Below are positions 20,920 to 32,040 of a stretch of DNA of 64,000 nt, one piece after another. This DNA is from Phalacrocorax aristotelis. Lineage: Eukaryota; Chordata; Aves; Suliformes; Phalacrocoracidae. Under the pieces are notes generated by a model. That model ran no database searches. It was not told the DNA's origin and worked only from the letters and a program-made list of their open reading frames with translations. A program made the translations under genes and the position numbers. The DNA is taken from positions 14,146,501-14,210,500 of the forward strand of contig NC_134281.1 of NCBI RefSeq assembly GCF_949628215.1. Direction: 5' to 3'. Each line of letters begins with the position of its first letter. Within the stretch, counting starts at the first letter, position 1.

Positions 20920-22445
20920 CCCGCCGCCCCACACCGCCCCCAACCGCACCCCCGGCCCCAAACGGAGCCGGCCCGGGGGGGGGGAGCGCAGCGCAGACCC
21001 CCTCCTCCGCCCCCCTTACCCCGCCCGCAGCATCCCCGCCCGGCAGCGCCGTGGGGGCTTTCCCCGCCCGGGCGCTGCACGCCCCTGCGGGGCGGAGACG
21101 ACAAAATAGGGGGGGTCCCGCCGTGGTGTATGCGGGGGGGGGGGGGAGAGTGGGGGGCCGGGGCGAGGGAGCGAGGAGGGAGTGCGGGAAGGGCTCGGCG
21201 GCGGGACCGGCTCCGTCGGGTGCTGCCCGGGTGCGGAGCCGCGGCTCCCAGCGCCGTCACCGGGATGACCGGGGCTGGGGGGGGATGGAAACCGGCACCG
21301 GGGAGATAAATCCGCTAAAATCCCCTAAATCAGGCACAGCAGCCGGGAGCGGGACAAACCCCAGCGTGGTCTTTCCCATCACGTTAGTTTGAAATAACTG
21401 CCTGAATCAGGGCGGAGAAAAAAGAAAAAAAATTAAAAACAAATAAATGCAAGGCTCCGCGCCGGCCCCGGGGACAGGGAGGGCGAAGAGGGCCCGGTCC
21501 CCGGGGCCGCTCCGGCCGGCGCTGCCCGGCGGGCCGGCTGCGGGGCAGGGACGGGTCCTGCCCGGGTCCCCGGGCTGCGGCGCCCGGGCCGGGCCCAGGC
21601 TGGGGTTTGCTGGCGGCTGCGGCAGCAAACGGGCAGGCCCGGGGGGTCGGGCAGGGGCGGGAGGGCCCCTGGTGACCGGCCGCAGCCTCCCCGATGGGGC
21701 TGCGGAGAAGCAGCCCCGTTTTTTTCCCTTCTCCCATCCTTTTCTTTTTTTTTTTTTTTTTAAAAAAAGGACAACACAGTTTTAATATGTGCAGTTACTC
21801 GTGTGCTTTGGGCCGGGGAGGAGAGTCGCAGCCCCAGTCAACAGGCGTTTTATGCGGAGTTTACGGCACAGCTCTGCAGCAGCCGGGAAGCGGGTCGGGC
21901 TCTGCCATCCCCGAAGGTGCGGATAAAACCGTCCGCTTTTGGGGCGGTAAATAATAACGGGAAAGTCACAACCAAGCCCCCAGAGCGTGGCCGGGCGCTG
22001 CTGCAGGTCCCGTTTCCCAGGCGCTCCCTTCCCAATGCTCAGCCGTTGCTTTCGGGGGGAAAAGGGGAAGGCTTGTCGCAACACCTTAAACCTCCGACCT
22101 GGGCACAGGGCAAGGAAAGCCCCCGGCCGGAGAGCGGGGCAGGGGGTGGCGGGGAGCTGCCCCTCCGCCCGCCGGGCACCGGCCGCGGCTCCGGCCCGAC
22201 GGCGCGGCCGGAGGTGGGGGGCCGCTGGAGGCGGGGGTAGCAGTGCGGGCCGCGCCAGGAGATGCGGGGGGGGTGGCCCTGAGGATGATGATGATGCCTC
22301 GAAGGCCGCCTCCCCGGCGGGCAGCGCTGGGGGCTGGGAGCCGGAGCCGGCCTCCCCCGGCCCGGCCGCCCCAGTCACTACGACGCCGGGGCTCTGACGT
22401 CACCCGCCACTGCCAAATTCGCCAGGAAATGAACTTTTTTTTTAA

Positions 22446-22490
22446 ATAATAACAATAATAATAATAATGATGACGGTAATAATAATAAAA
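22446..22490 (+). repeat. Imperfect (AAT)n trinucleotide repeat
   Basis: AATAATAACAATAATAATAATAATGATGACGG and following AATAATAATAAAA, an AT-rich simple repeat inside the CpG-rich domain. Confidence 0.85.
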
Positions 22491-25400
22491 CTCCCTTTCC
22501 TTGCTGCGGAGCCTGTCTGGCCCGAGTGACACGGGGCTCCCTCCCTAACTGTTCCCCCACCGTTCCCCCTTTGCTCCTCCCAAGCCTCCCCCGGGAAACC
22601 CCCAGCGCAGCCCCACGGGTCGAGGAAGCGGGGCCCGGGCTGGGGGCGCCGGAGGCTGGGGCAGGGGGAGACGACATTGCTCGCCCCCCCACCTCCCCGC
22701 ACCCATTCTTCAGCCGGCCTCCCGTACCCAAAGTCCTGCTTGCCCCACTCCCCCCGCGGCCCTGCCTTCGAGGCTCCCAGCGGCCCAAACCCCCTCCTGC
22801 CGCCGAGGGGGTCTCAAGCGGCGACCGGGCAGCAGGTCCTCTGTGGACTGCCGGGCGCGGAAGGGACGGCGGAGCCGACTTCTCCCGGGCCGGGCTGGGT
22901 AGCCCGGGCAGGCCGGGAACAGGAGCTGTGCCGGGCTGGGAGAGGAGAGGGGCCGGGGCTGGGGAGGGCAAGTGCCCCCCGCGCTGCGGGGCTGCCCGCC
23001 CGCGGCGGAGCGCGCCCAGGCGCCTGAGGCCGGAGGTGCCAGGGAGGAAAGGGAAACAAAGCAAAAAAAAAAAAAAAAAAAGAAAGTTAAAAGGCAGAAA
23101 GAGAACCAATAGAGCTTTCTAAAAATCCGCCTTCACCCTCCGAGGCGATTTTGTTTTTCCACATACCAAAAAAAACCCCACCAAAGCCATCCAAATATCC
23201 CCTCTAAATGGATGGGGTTTTTTGTTTGTTTGTTTTTTGTTTTTTTAAAGAAGGCTGAGTATAAAACGAACGCGGGAGTTTACAAGTAGGCTCCCCCGCG
23301 CCTCGCTCTGCCCGCGGCCCGGAGGCGAGCCGTGGCCAGGGTCCGTCCCGCTGCAGTAGGGCGGCGGAGAGCCGGGACCTCCCGGCGAACCCAGCGCCTC
23401 GCTACGCCCTTATTAATTAATATGGATGTTTTCATTATTGCCCGCCTGCCATCAGCACGGGGCCGCGATTTTTTTTTTTTGGGGGGGGGTTGGGTGGGCT
23501 GTTTGTTTTAGGCAGGTGATAAAATCGCAGTTAACGAGCTGATAATTCGTTCGTGTTTGTTTTAAAAGACAAATTGTAAAGATTAATCAGGCGGCTTGAT
23601 TTATGGCGAGGCAGACCCCGGCGCTGCCCGGCCAGGACTCCCCGAAGCCCCCGGCTCGGGTTACCCGGGGCTGGCAGGCGAAGCAAAACAAAAGGGGCGA
23701 GCGGGCGGCAGCTCCGGGGGGTCCGGCTGCTTCCCCCCCCCCGCCTCGGGGTGCCGGCACTGCGGCCGGCGCCTCTCCCCGCACCCCCCTCCCATTAAGA
23801 CCTTTTGCAAAATGAATGACCCCTCCGGCAGGGATAAACGATTTCTGCTGAGGGAGAGGTTTGATTCCCGTGGCTGAGCTGGGAGATTTCCTAGCCAGCC
23901 GACTCGCAGGATTTTATTTTATTTTCTTTGATTCCCGCCGTGTCGCGTCCCCGCTGCCTGCCTTTGGCGAACCGGCTCTGGACTCGGCCGCTAAACGCCC
24001 CGGCGGCACGGCTGGGGTTTTTAATTGAATTAATTCACCCGTCGGGAACATCAGCAGCCCGCGGTGGCGGCTGGAGGCGAGCAGCTTAGCTCCGCTCCGC
24101 AGCCCGCCTCCCACGGCTGGGTAAGCAGCGCTCCCCTCGGTTTTCTGCCAAGCCCCCGGGGAGAGGGTCCGGGACGCGACCTGCTCCCTCACCCCGCTCC
24201 CCGCAAACCCCCGCTTCCCTTCTTTTCTCCCTTTTATTTTTTTTTCCCGCGCCACAACGGGCTCCGGTTTATTAACTTTTTTGTTATTGCCGTTGCAAAT
24301 TTCTTTCCTTTTTAATAAAGGAGCTTTCCCAGATCGGGAAGCACAACTGGTTATCTTGATTTGATTGACAAGTGATGTCATATCGTTTAAGGGGAGGGGG
24401 GAGACGACAACTTGTTTTAGCAACAGTTAGTAGCGTCGTGTGATGGAGTTGACACGTATGCCCGGGCAGAAGTGAAGGTAGAAAACAAATACCCCCGGCC
24501 GCGCACACAGACTATTTATTTACACGCCCGGGGTGGGTTTTCTTCCTCTTTTTTTTTCTTTTTTTCCCTTATTCCTGGGTGCTTGGACCAGGGTACCTGA
24601 GCAAAGGGGGCTGGGCTGGGTGGGACCCGCAGCCCCCGACGCACTTTCCTCCGGACACCCCCCCCTTCCCGGGGTGCACCCCCCATCACCCGAGGGGCCA
24701 CGCTCCCTTCCGCCGCCCGGTGAACGGAGACCCGGGGGTCGAGATCTGCGGTGGCGGCCGTGCAGCATCCCCCACCCGCCCCGAAGGGCAGCCCGCAGCG
24801 GCCGCGAGCAGGAAGCGCAGGAAAAACTCAGGGAAAAGAAAGAAAAAAAGAGGGAAGAGAAGCCCTCGGCCCCGCGCCGGGCCGCGGTACGCAGTGCCGC
24901 CGGTGTGCGAGCCCCAGGGGGCCGGCGGCGGGCTGTGGGCGTACCGCCCGGCCCCCCCGCGCACCGCCCGACCCCCCGCAGGTAGATTGACCCGGCGGCC
25001 GGTGCGAGCGGCTCACGCCCGTCCGCAGGTTGGACACCCACTCCCCCTCCGGTTTATTTCCTTGGGTGTGATTTTTTGGGCAGGGGAAGTTCTTGTTTTC
25101 TGCTTTTTTGTGTGTGTGTGTGTTTTCCTCCCTCTGGTCTTGTCGCCGCTTTTCTTCTCCCCCTGCCCCCCCGGCCTGCGTTACTAGCACGTATTAATGT
25201 CTGCTAATAGGGTTATAAAATGACACAGTTACCTCTTAACCGCAAGACCCTATTTAAGCTGCATTTAAAAAAAAAAAATAAAAAAAGAGAGAGAGAGAGG
25301 CGACTTGGGGAATAAATCACAGAATACTTAATTTTTTTTTTTTTGTAAATACTGTAGGATCCTCCTCGCTATCCCCCATCTCGCAGACGATTTCTGCGGG

Positions 25401-26429
25401 GTATATCCCCCCCACCGTGGGAACCCTCGGTCCCAGCCTCCCCCACCCGCCCGCCGGCTCCCGCATACGCCTTCACCTGCGCTTTGTCCACACTTTGCCC
25501 GGTTCCCGCACAGCCCCGCGGCTCGCTCGGCTGCAAATAAAGGGGAGGAAAAGCCTCGAGTCTCCCCCAGCCTGCCCACAGAAACGCCTTTTGTGCAAGT
25601 TCCCAAAGAAAAACACGTGCGGCTGGTGGGGTGGTGCACACCCAGAGCTTTGTTGAGAAAAAGGTATAAACATTTTTTTCAGGCGCCGCCAGGAAAGATT
25701 TCGTTCGCAGGAGCTATCTTTAATTTTACAAATTTTTTTTTCTCTTGCAAGGTTATTTCGGGCGCAGCTGTTGCAGAAGGGAGGAAAGAGGATGATCCCG
25801 CAGGTTTGATTTGTTTCTCCGCAGGCAAAACTTCGCTGGGGAGGGACCGAGCCCGGAGCGGGGAGCGGGGCTCGTCTCACGCCCGGCACCGGCACCGCCC
25901 GCGGCTGCTCCCCGCGCCCCGGCACAGCCCCCGGCTGCCCTTCCCCTGCGAGCCGCGGGGCTTCAACCAGGCCGGGGTTTAGACTTCCCATTAAAAAAAA
26001 AAAAATTGCGTTTAATAAAGATGCTCTGGGGGAGAACAATCCCCGCGACCGAAACCCGCACCCCCCTTAGTGATATCGCTTTTCTTATTGAAATCGCCTC
26101 AAATCCAGGCAGGCTCCGCTCCTGGTTGGTTCAATTTTTTTTTTTTTATTGCCTTCCAGCCTCAGCACCCCAAAGCAAAAGGAGGATAAAAGGGGGAACT
26201 TTGCACATAGAGCAACAATTAAAAAAAAAAAAGAAGGAAAGGGGGGTGAAAAAGCCCGCGGAGAGGAGCGACCCAGTCCCCGATGTGGCTCGGTAATTTT
26301 AAATCATGCAAAGCCCTGTAAAGCTGCCGCACGGGACTGGGACGGGGAGGACTCCCCGGCAGGCAGGTGCAGGGGGAGCGGGGCCGGGCCCTGCCGGCTT
26401 TCCGGGGCAGAACAAACCCTCGAATCTCC

Positions 26430-26454
26430 TTTTTTTTTTTTTTTTTTTTTTTTT
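26430..26454 (+). repeat. Homopolymer run of 25 T
   Basis: Uninterrupted T25 flanked by GC-rich sequence. Confidence 0.9.
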
Positions 26455-26996
26455 AATGCCCAAATCTGCCAACAATGGGAGCGAGGAGATAGGATGTGGC
26501 TGCGGGGAGGGGGCGCGGGGCTCTGCACACTCCGTCTCCGCAAGTGTCTGCCTGGCCGCCCTGGGTGAAATGCAACTTTCCAAGATGGAGATTTAAATAA
26601 TTACCCCGGTGACAATGGGGGGGAGGAACAAAACCCCAAAGCTCAAACCCAAACGCGGCCCGGCGGCCCCGCTGCCCGCAGGATGCCGGTGCGGGGAGCG
26701 CCCCTGCCGCCGAGCAGAGCCAGCCGAGCCCGCGCCGTGCCTCCGAGCCGGCGGGCACCGCACCGGGCCCGGCAGCCCCGGCCCCGGCCGGGCGGGAAGG
26801 AGGAGACGGCCCGGAGGGGGTCCGGGCGTGCTGCCGTCATTTTTTCGTTCTTTACAAAAACCCCGCCAGATTTATCCCCAGGCGAAACAGCCCCGAGCGA
26901 TGCTCTCCCGCATCCCGGTGCGCTGCGGCGGCGGAGCCGCGGTGCCGGTACTGCAGCCCCCGGGCCGCGCAGAGCCGCGCAGCCGCATCCCCTTAC

Positions 26997-27235
26997 CTTG
27001 CCTTTCGCCCGTCCTCGTTTTTCTTTCAGTTTTCCGCCCGGTGCCTGGAAAGCGCCGGTTCTCCCCCTCGGCGGGGCCGCTCGGCGGGCTGGGGAGGGGG
27101 CGCCGGCCGCAGGGAGCCTCCCCTGCCTGCCCGCGCCGGGAGCGGCGGCCCTGCGGCGGGCGGTGGGTGCGCGCAGCTCGGCGGAGGGGCTGCCCGAGGT
27201 GCGCGCTGCTGGAAACTGGCAGCAGTTTTCGAGCT
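26997..27235 (-). other. GATA2: Candidate distal untranslated first exon of GATA2 (IS-type)
   Basis: A near-consensus donor AAG|GTAAGG on the minus strand ends a GC-rich segment at 26997, about 7.1 kb upstream of the ATG. In mammals the distal haematopoietic first exon lies some 6 kb upstream of the ATG and splices to the start-codon exon. The upstream limit is arbitrary: the start is probably within or next to the polypyrimidine tract at 27241-27345. The exon is inferred from splice signal and position only. Confidence 0.4.
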
Positions 27236-27240
27236 GAGCC

Positions 27241-27345
27241 CTTTTTTTTTTTTTTCCCTCCTTCCCCCCTTCCCTTCCTCCCTCCCTCCCTCCCTCTCTT
27301 TTCCTCTCTCCCTTCTTTCCCTCCCCTTCTCTCTCTCACTCTCCT
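27241..27345 (+). repeat. Long polypyrimidine tract (GA-rich on the GATA2 strand)
   Basis: About 105 nt of almost pure C/T on the plus strand (T-run, then CCTTCC, CCTCCCTC and TCTC blocks), reading as GAGA/GGGA on the GATA2 strand. It lies immediately upstream of the candidate distal exon, so it may be part of its promoter. Confidence 0.8.
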
Positions 27346-27352
27346 GCATTCA

Positions 27353-27960
27353 AGGATGGCACAGCGAGCCACTGTGTATTTATGTACATAATAAGGCAGC
27401 TCGTCCCCTCCACTTCATTTGCATCATTACAATATCTGTACAAGCACATCACATTGTCTGTTGCTTGCACCTTTTGTTACGGTTGCTGTCACAGTCTACG
27501 CGACTTGACTTTCATATTTTAAATGAATTGATATTATACCAACAACAGACACTCACATCCCAGGCGCTGGGAAACAGGGCTCTGGCGCTGGGAGCCCCAG
27601 CCCCAGCCGCTCGCTTCTTCCACCGGATCCCAAGGAAGGTGGGGTGGGGGGAGTCGCTTTGTAGGATCAATTATTCGTATAAATTATTCATATTCGTATT
27701 AATTTTGTTTCCACTCCCTAGTGACGGGGATGTTTGGGGGGTTTTGGATATTTTTTTTCATTGGCCAGCCTGGCGTTTTTATAACCTCGTGTTTCTTCCC
27801 CCCCTCCGCTCTCCCTTCCCAAACTCAGTCTTTCGGGCTATGCACCTGCACGTAAGAGAGGCAGCGGAGAAGCTGGAAGAGGCGCAAGCAGATATTATGC
27901 GACGAGTCGTTGTTATAGTTAGGAAAGAAAATATATATCTCGTAGATCACTAGGAAATTC
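27353..27960. promoter_or_regulatory. AT-rich candidate conserved block upstream of the distal exon
   Basis: Composition switches from GC-rich to AT-rich non-repetitive sequence with a perfect octamer ATTTGCAT at 27417-27424, TAATTT/AATTATTC homeodomain-like words near 27670-27710, and an AT-rich stretch at 27890-27960. Unique AT-rich sequence embedded in a CpG island is typical of conserved promoter-proximal elements. No coding content is evident. Confidence 0.35.
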
Positions 27961-28099
27961 AACAAGAACGAATGTTTTTGGAAATGTTTGCGCGCCCCAG
28001 CCGCGGCTTGGCAGCCCTCACCTGCTGGGTATTTTCCCTCTGGTGCGTGTGTGTGTGCGGGGCTGGGGGATCCCCTCGCCAGGCGCCCGGTGGCTGGAT

Positions 28100-28215
28100 A
28101 GGGTGGCGGGCGCCGGGGCCGGCCGCGGGGGGCCGCGCCGCGGGGGGCCGCAGGGGCCGCGCCGAAGCGCCGCGGGGCGCGGCGCGGTTCTCCAGGAGGG
28201 GGCGGCGAGACCCCC
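28100..28215. other. Extremely GC-rich patch
   Basis: Almost pure G/C with repeated GGCCGCGGGG and CGCCGCGGGG words. It is the upstream shoulder of the CpG-island domain. Confidence 0.7.
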
Positions 28216-28388
28216 GCCCGGGGGTGCGGGAAAACCTTATTAACGGAGGGACAAAGGCCGGACCGTCCGGCTGGGGCCCTACGGGAGCGGGGGAACGAAA
28301 TACGGTTCAGGAAGGGAAGGAGAAAAGTTTTGCAGGAGAGGAATTATCATCATAATGGAGGTAAAAGTGTGAGCAGGGGAAAAGCGGA

Positions 28389-28412
28389 GTGTGTGTGTGT
28401 GGTGTGTGTGTG
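28389..28412 (+). repeat. (GT)n microsatellite
   Basis: GTGTGTGTGTGG followed by TGTGTGTGTG, a short imperfect dinucleotide repeat. Confidence 0.85.
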
Positions 28413-29205
28413 AATCCTATTCTGCTGGCATTTTCTGTCTGTCTTTGTGATATGGTTCGGGGGAAAAAGGGTCCTTGATATGCGGCAGATAATTCTTATC
28501 AGCCCCACGCAGCCCATTTCCAAAGTAAGTGTTTTAATTACTCCTCCTGTATTACCCTTCATCCTCTGAGAAGAGATACATCGCCAGATTTATTCAGGGG
28601 AAAAAATACAAAAGAATGCGGTATTAAAATATATACGTGTATATATATCCCCCTCTTTTTTCCCTTGTGCCAGGAAGAGGGGGACGCTTTCGCCAGCCGC
28701 GCCCCGGGATCGCCCTTGCGCGCAACGACTCTAAAACGAGGGACCGTCGCTCAGGCGGAAAAATTACAGGAGAAAGCGGGGTTTGAAACCTACAGATTTT
28801 TCACCAAGAGGGGACAGACGGGGGTGTCCGGGGGCTCGTGGGGGCTGAGACCGGCTGGGGCACAGGGCTGCCAACCCGAGGGTCGCCCCGCCGCTGCCTG
28901 CTCGCCGGCCGGGCTGTCCCGCGCTGTCCCGGGCTGTCCCGGGGCCAGGCCACCCCCCCAACCCCCCCCCCCCGCCAAGTGCCACCGGAGGCATTTGGAG
29001 CATGAGGGGCGGGGGTTTGTGATTTTCCCCTCTTGCCCACTGGAAGAGAAGGATGTTTTCCTCTGCTGTTTAGCTTTCATACTAAAGATGTCATCTGAAA
29101 GTCTGGGAGGAAGGGAAGACCGTGCTCTGCTCTCTTCCACGGTAACAACCATATTCTGCATATTGAAAAATATAATAGGCAGTGGGGAAGGCTTTTTTCT
29201 CCCCC

Positions 29206-29275
29206 CTTTTAAAAAAAAAAAAAAGAACCAACCTTTTCAATATTGATTCAAAAAAAAAAAAAAAAAAAAAAGAGA
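29206..29275 (+). repeat. Two A-rich homopolymer tracts
   Basis: An A-run at about 29211-29224 and a second, longer one (over 20 A) at about 29250-29271, flanking a short unique segment. Confidence 0.85.
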
Positions 29276-29415
29276 GGGAGAGAATTTAAAAAAGAGAAGA
29301 AGCAGCACCAGCAGCAGGGAGAATATAGGCTCAGCAACTCTCCAGGTTCGCTTCCTTATTATTACTATCCAGGGGTAATTTTTCATCTCTGCTAGCTAAT
29401 CTTTGTTCCTTGTGA

Positions 29416-29640
29416 AGATAATGAATAGCCCAATCCTTATCTCCTGGGCTCCTGGAGGCTGCTGGAGAATGGGGTTGAACAGAGTTGAAAATTGGTTCCA
29501 AAGTGCTGCTGAATAAATGGTGTTCCTTATCTCTCGCTTCCAGATTATCGGAACCCTTTCAAAACTCACACAACAAATACAGCCACCGCATCTAATGCAT
29601 CATTTACCAGAGCAGATCTCCGCGTTTGATCGGCAGATAG
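29416..29640. promoter_or_regulatory. GATA2: GATA-motif cluster upstream of the distal promoter
   Basis: Five GATA-type cores in 225 bp: AGATAA at 29416-29421, TTATCT at 29437-29442 and 29527-29532, TTATCG at 29545-29550 and AGATAG at 29635-29640. It lies about 2.1-2.6 kb upstream of the candidate distal exon. The mouse gene has GATA-bound autoregulatory elements at -1.8 and -2.8 kb from that promoter. Orthology is inferred from position and motif content. Confidence 0.5.
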
Positions 29641-30454
29641 GCAAAATCTATGTATTCCTTGCTTTACTTAGTATGCATGGATGCGGGGCTGCTGTGCATA
29701 CGGGGTGCCCCCGGCCGGGACTGGGACACCCCCGAGGCTCCTAGCACGTGCAGGTCTTTGCTGTGGACTCAGTGGGGTGAGGAGAGTGTCCCCTGCCTGT
29801 CCCCTACCCGGGGGAGCAGCGTGGGACAGCAACCTGCCTGTCAAGGTGCTCCCATGTGGTGCACATGGAAATTTGGGGTTGCTCCACTGGGGAGCTGGTG
29901 GATTTGCAGGGAGAGGCGAAGAGGTGTGAGCATCATCCTGGGCACCTCAGCCACCTGCTTGCACTTACACTCGCTCTTGCACCCACAGTCACATTCACCT
30001 GCACCCATGAGCAGTCACTGCTCCAGGAACACTGACCCTGGCTCTGTGGCAACACCCCAGCTCCCCCAAAAGCCACTTTTTGGCTCAGCTGTGCCCTACT
30101 CCTGCCCCAGATCTCAGTGCTTTCAGGGCCCAGCTGGACCAGTCTGGTAAAACCTCCCAGTGATTCCCCTAGCTTGTCCCCCTCCAAATCCTGGCAGCCC
30201 AGCTGTGGAGCCTGGCCAGTCCCTCAGGTCTCCCAGGCGCTGGGGCTGGCTTCCAGCCCTCCCCATTGGTGCTGGGTGATCCCCCCACACCCCAGCTGCA
30301 GGCAGGACAGGGCATCTGGGGCAGCCCAAATTTGGGGAGCAACGGGTGATACTGGGGGAGAAAAAGAAACAAATAAACCCCACAGAAAGGGAGTCCCTCT
30401 TTGCTTCTGAAGTTAGTATGAAGTCTGTCCCTTCCAGCCTAGAGAAGTATCAGG

Positions 30455-30590
30455 CTTCCTTTCCTTTTCCTTTTCCTTTTCCTTTTCCTTTTCCTTTTCC
30501 TTTTCCTTTTCCTTTTCCTTTTCCTTTTCCTTTTCCTTTTCCTTTTCCTTTTCCTTTTCCTTTTCCTTTTCCTTTTCCTTTCCTCTCCCT
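30455..30590 (+). repeat. (CCTTTT)n hexanucleotide tandem repeat, about 20 perfect copies
   Basis: From 30463 to 30581 the plus strand is an uninterrupted CCTTTT repeat, with slightly degenerate copies at each end. It is a pure pyrimidine/purine tract of about 130 bp. It lies about 3.2 kb upstream of the candidate distal exon. The Phe-Pro and Lys-Glu repeat frames it creates are not genes. Confidence 0.97.
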
Positions 30591-30643
30591 CCCACTCTCT
30601 TTTCCCACTAGGTTTTTGTGTTTCTTATTCACTAGTCTCGTCT

Positions 30644-30679
30644 CCCCCCCCCCCCCAAAAAAAAAAAAAAAAAAAAAAA
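30644..30679 (+). repeat. C13-A23 homopolymer junction
   Basis: Thirteen C followed directly by twenty-three A, some 60 bp after the hexanucleotide array. Confidence 0.92.
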
Positions 30680-31159
30680 TCTCCTTAACAGTAAATGCCT
30701 CCCAGTCTGGCTGTGCAGCCCCTGGCTCCAGGGCAGGAGATTCCCCCAACCCTGAGCCTGGGACAGACACCCCCTTGGCTCTCACCCACCCCTTCTTTCC
30801 CCAGCAGCGCCTGAGCTGGTGCCCAGGTACCAAACAAAGTGACATTTTATTTTGTGCCACCACAGCACACCCCTGCATCCCCAGCACTGCCATGGACCCC
30901 CAGCCCAGGGGGCCAGCAGGTTCTGGGTTGGGGACAGGACATCCACAGTGTCCCAGTCCTCTTTGCCTGTCTGGCAAAGCTCATCCCTCCCCTGCCTAGA
31001 AACGGAGAGAAACTTCCATGGGAAGTTGTGGGTAAGCAGCAGCCCCAGCCAGCCCCTGCCTGTGCTCAAGAGTTTTGCAAATGCTCAACTTGTACTAATT
31101 TTTTTATGGCTGTATTCACAGTTGTTCCCAGTAAAAAATGGACCTGTGTTAGTTTATTA

Positions 31160-31420
31160 ATAACCTAAACATTACGTATTAAAGACCTATGAGTGACACA
31201 AGATGACAAAAAGCTGTATTTTTCCAATATACACAAGCACACATTTAATAACCTTCTATTGCATCTCAGCTAGGCCTTCTCTCTGATGGTTCCTATGGCA
31301 ACTGAGATAAAAAAGCAGCCATTTTCCATATCTCTATGAAAGTCTATTATATTGCAGGATTAGTTCATCTTCTGCTAAGGTCAAACACAAAGTCATACAA
31401 CCTGAAATATTTAGAATCCA
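31160..31420. promoter_or_regulatory. AT-rich candidate element with X-box-like and GATA motifs
   Basis: Unique AT-rich sequence holding an RFX X-box-like imperfect palindrome (GGTTCCTATGGCAAC near 31287-31301) followed at once by TGAGATAA. It lies about 4 kb upstream of the candidate distal exon, matching the distance of the mouse -3.9 kb GATA-bound element. Assignment is an inference. Confidence 0.4.
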
Positions 31421-31599
31421 TGTACATTCATTTTTTTATATGCCCTTTCATTTTCCACAAAAGGCTGGGCTCCTCTGAGGTTTTATTCCCCAGAAAATGC
31501 TAAGCAAAGCAATAAAAAAATCATGATTAGCAGCTGATGAAAAGTTCAATTGTTTTTTTTTTCCAGTTTTTTTTTTTCCTTTAAAAAAAACCCCCACAC

Positions 31600-32040
31600 T
31601 ATTGTTGGGCAGATAGTGCCTTCCTCATTTATCTCTATCAGCAGCCGTGATTGCAGCCGATACCGGCAGCCTAATTGGGCTCGGAGCAATCTGCAGGCGG
31701 ACGGCGTCACCTTCTGGCTGCGGCGGGTGAGACAACGGCGGTGCAGGGTCAGGCCCTGGCGGGGGGGTGCTGGAGCCGCCCCCCCCAGCACCCCCCGACC
31801 TGCAAACTGGGTGCCGCGGCCAGAGCCGGGCTCGCCCGGCGGCGGGGCGGGATGTGCCTGGTGGCTTCGGCCGGTTCCCCACGGGCGGTACCCCAGGGGC
31901 GCTCGGCTGCAGGATGGCAACTGCACAACTCTGCGCCGCTTTATGAGGGCGAATATAATCTCGCTATGGGCTTGCAAACATTTCAACATATCTGCTTATT
32001 CCTGCGGTGACAAAATATTTTTATTTATTAGTGTGTCCTG
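31600..32040. promoter_or_regulatory. Small CpG-rich island flanked by GATA motifs
   Basis: CAGATAGT (near 31610) and TTTATCTCTATC (near 31628-31640) precede a roughly 280-bp CpG-rich core (31650-31930), followed by AT-rich unique sequence to 32040. A donor-like GGGTGAGA occurs on the plus strand near 31725. It could be an enhancer or the start of an unannotated non-coding transcript. No protein is supported. Confidence 0.35.

Larger units (their letters stand above)
20820..26990. other. Region between the proximal and distal GATA2 first exons, no coding gene seen
   Basis: GC-rich sequence interrupted by AT stretches and simple repeats: an AAT-rich repeat at 22446-22490, an A-run at 23062-23081, a GT/T tract at 23216-23247, A/GA tracts at 25267-25299, and a 25-T run at 26430-26454. 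If the distal first exon is used, all of this is its first intron. Divergent non-coding transcripts are known at mammalian GATA2 but cannot be recognised here. Confidence 0.7.

Noticed and set aside
20570-23122. Many 100-240 codon frames on both strands
   Set aside because: Pro/Arg/Gly/Ala-rich shadows of the CpG-rich domain; overlapping in all frames with no conserved domain.
30346-30999. Frames encoding long Phe-Pro or Lys-Glu repeats
   Set aside because: Direct translation of the CCTTTT array; no flanking coding signal.
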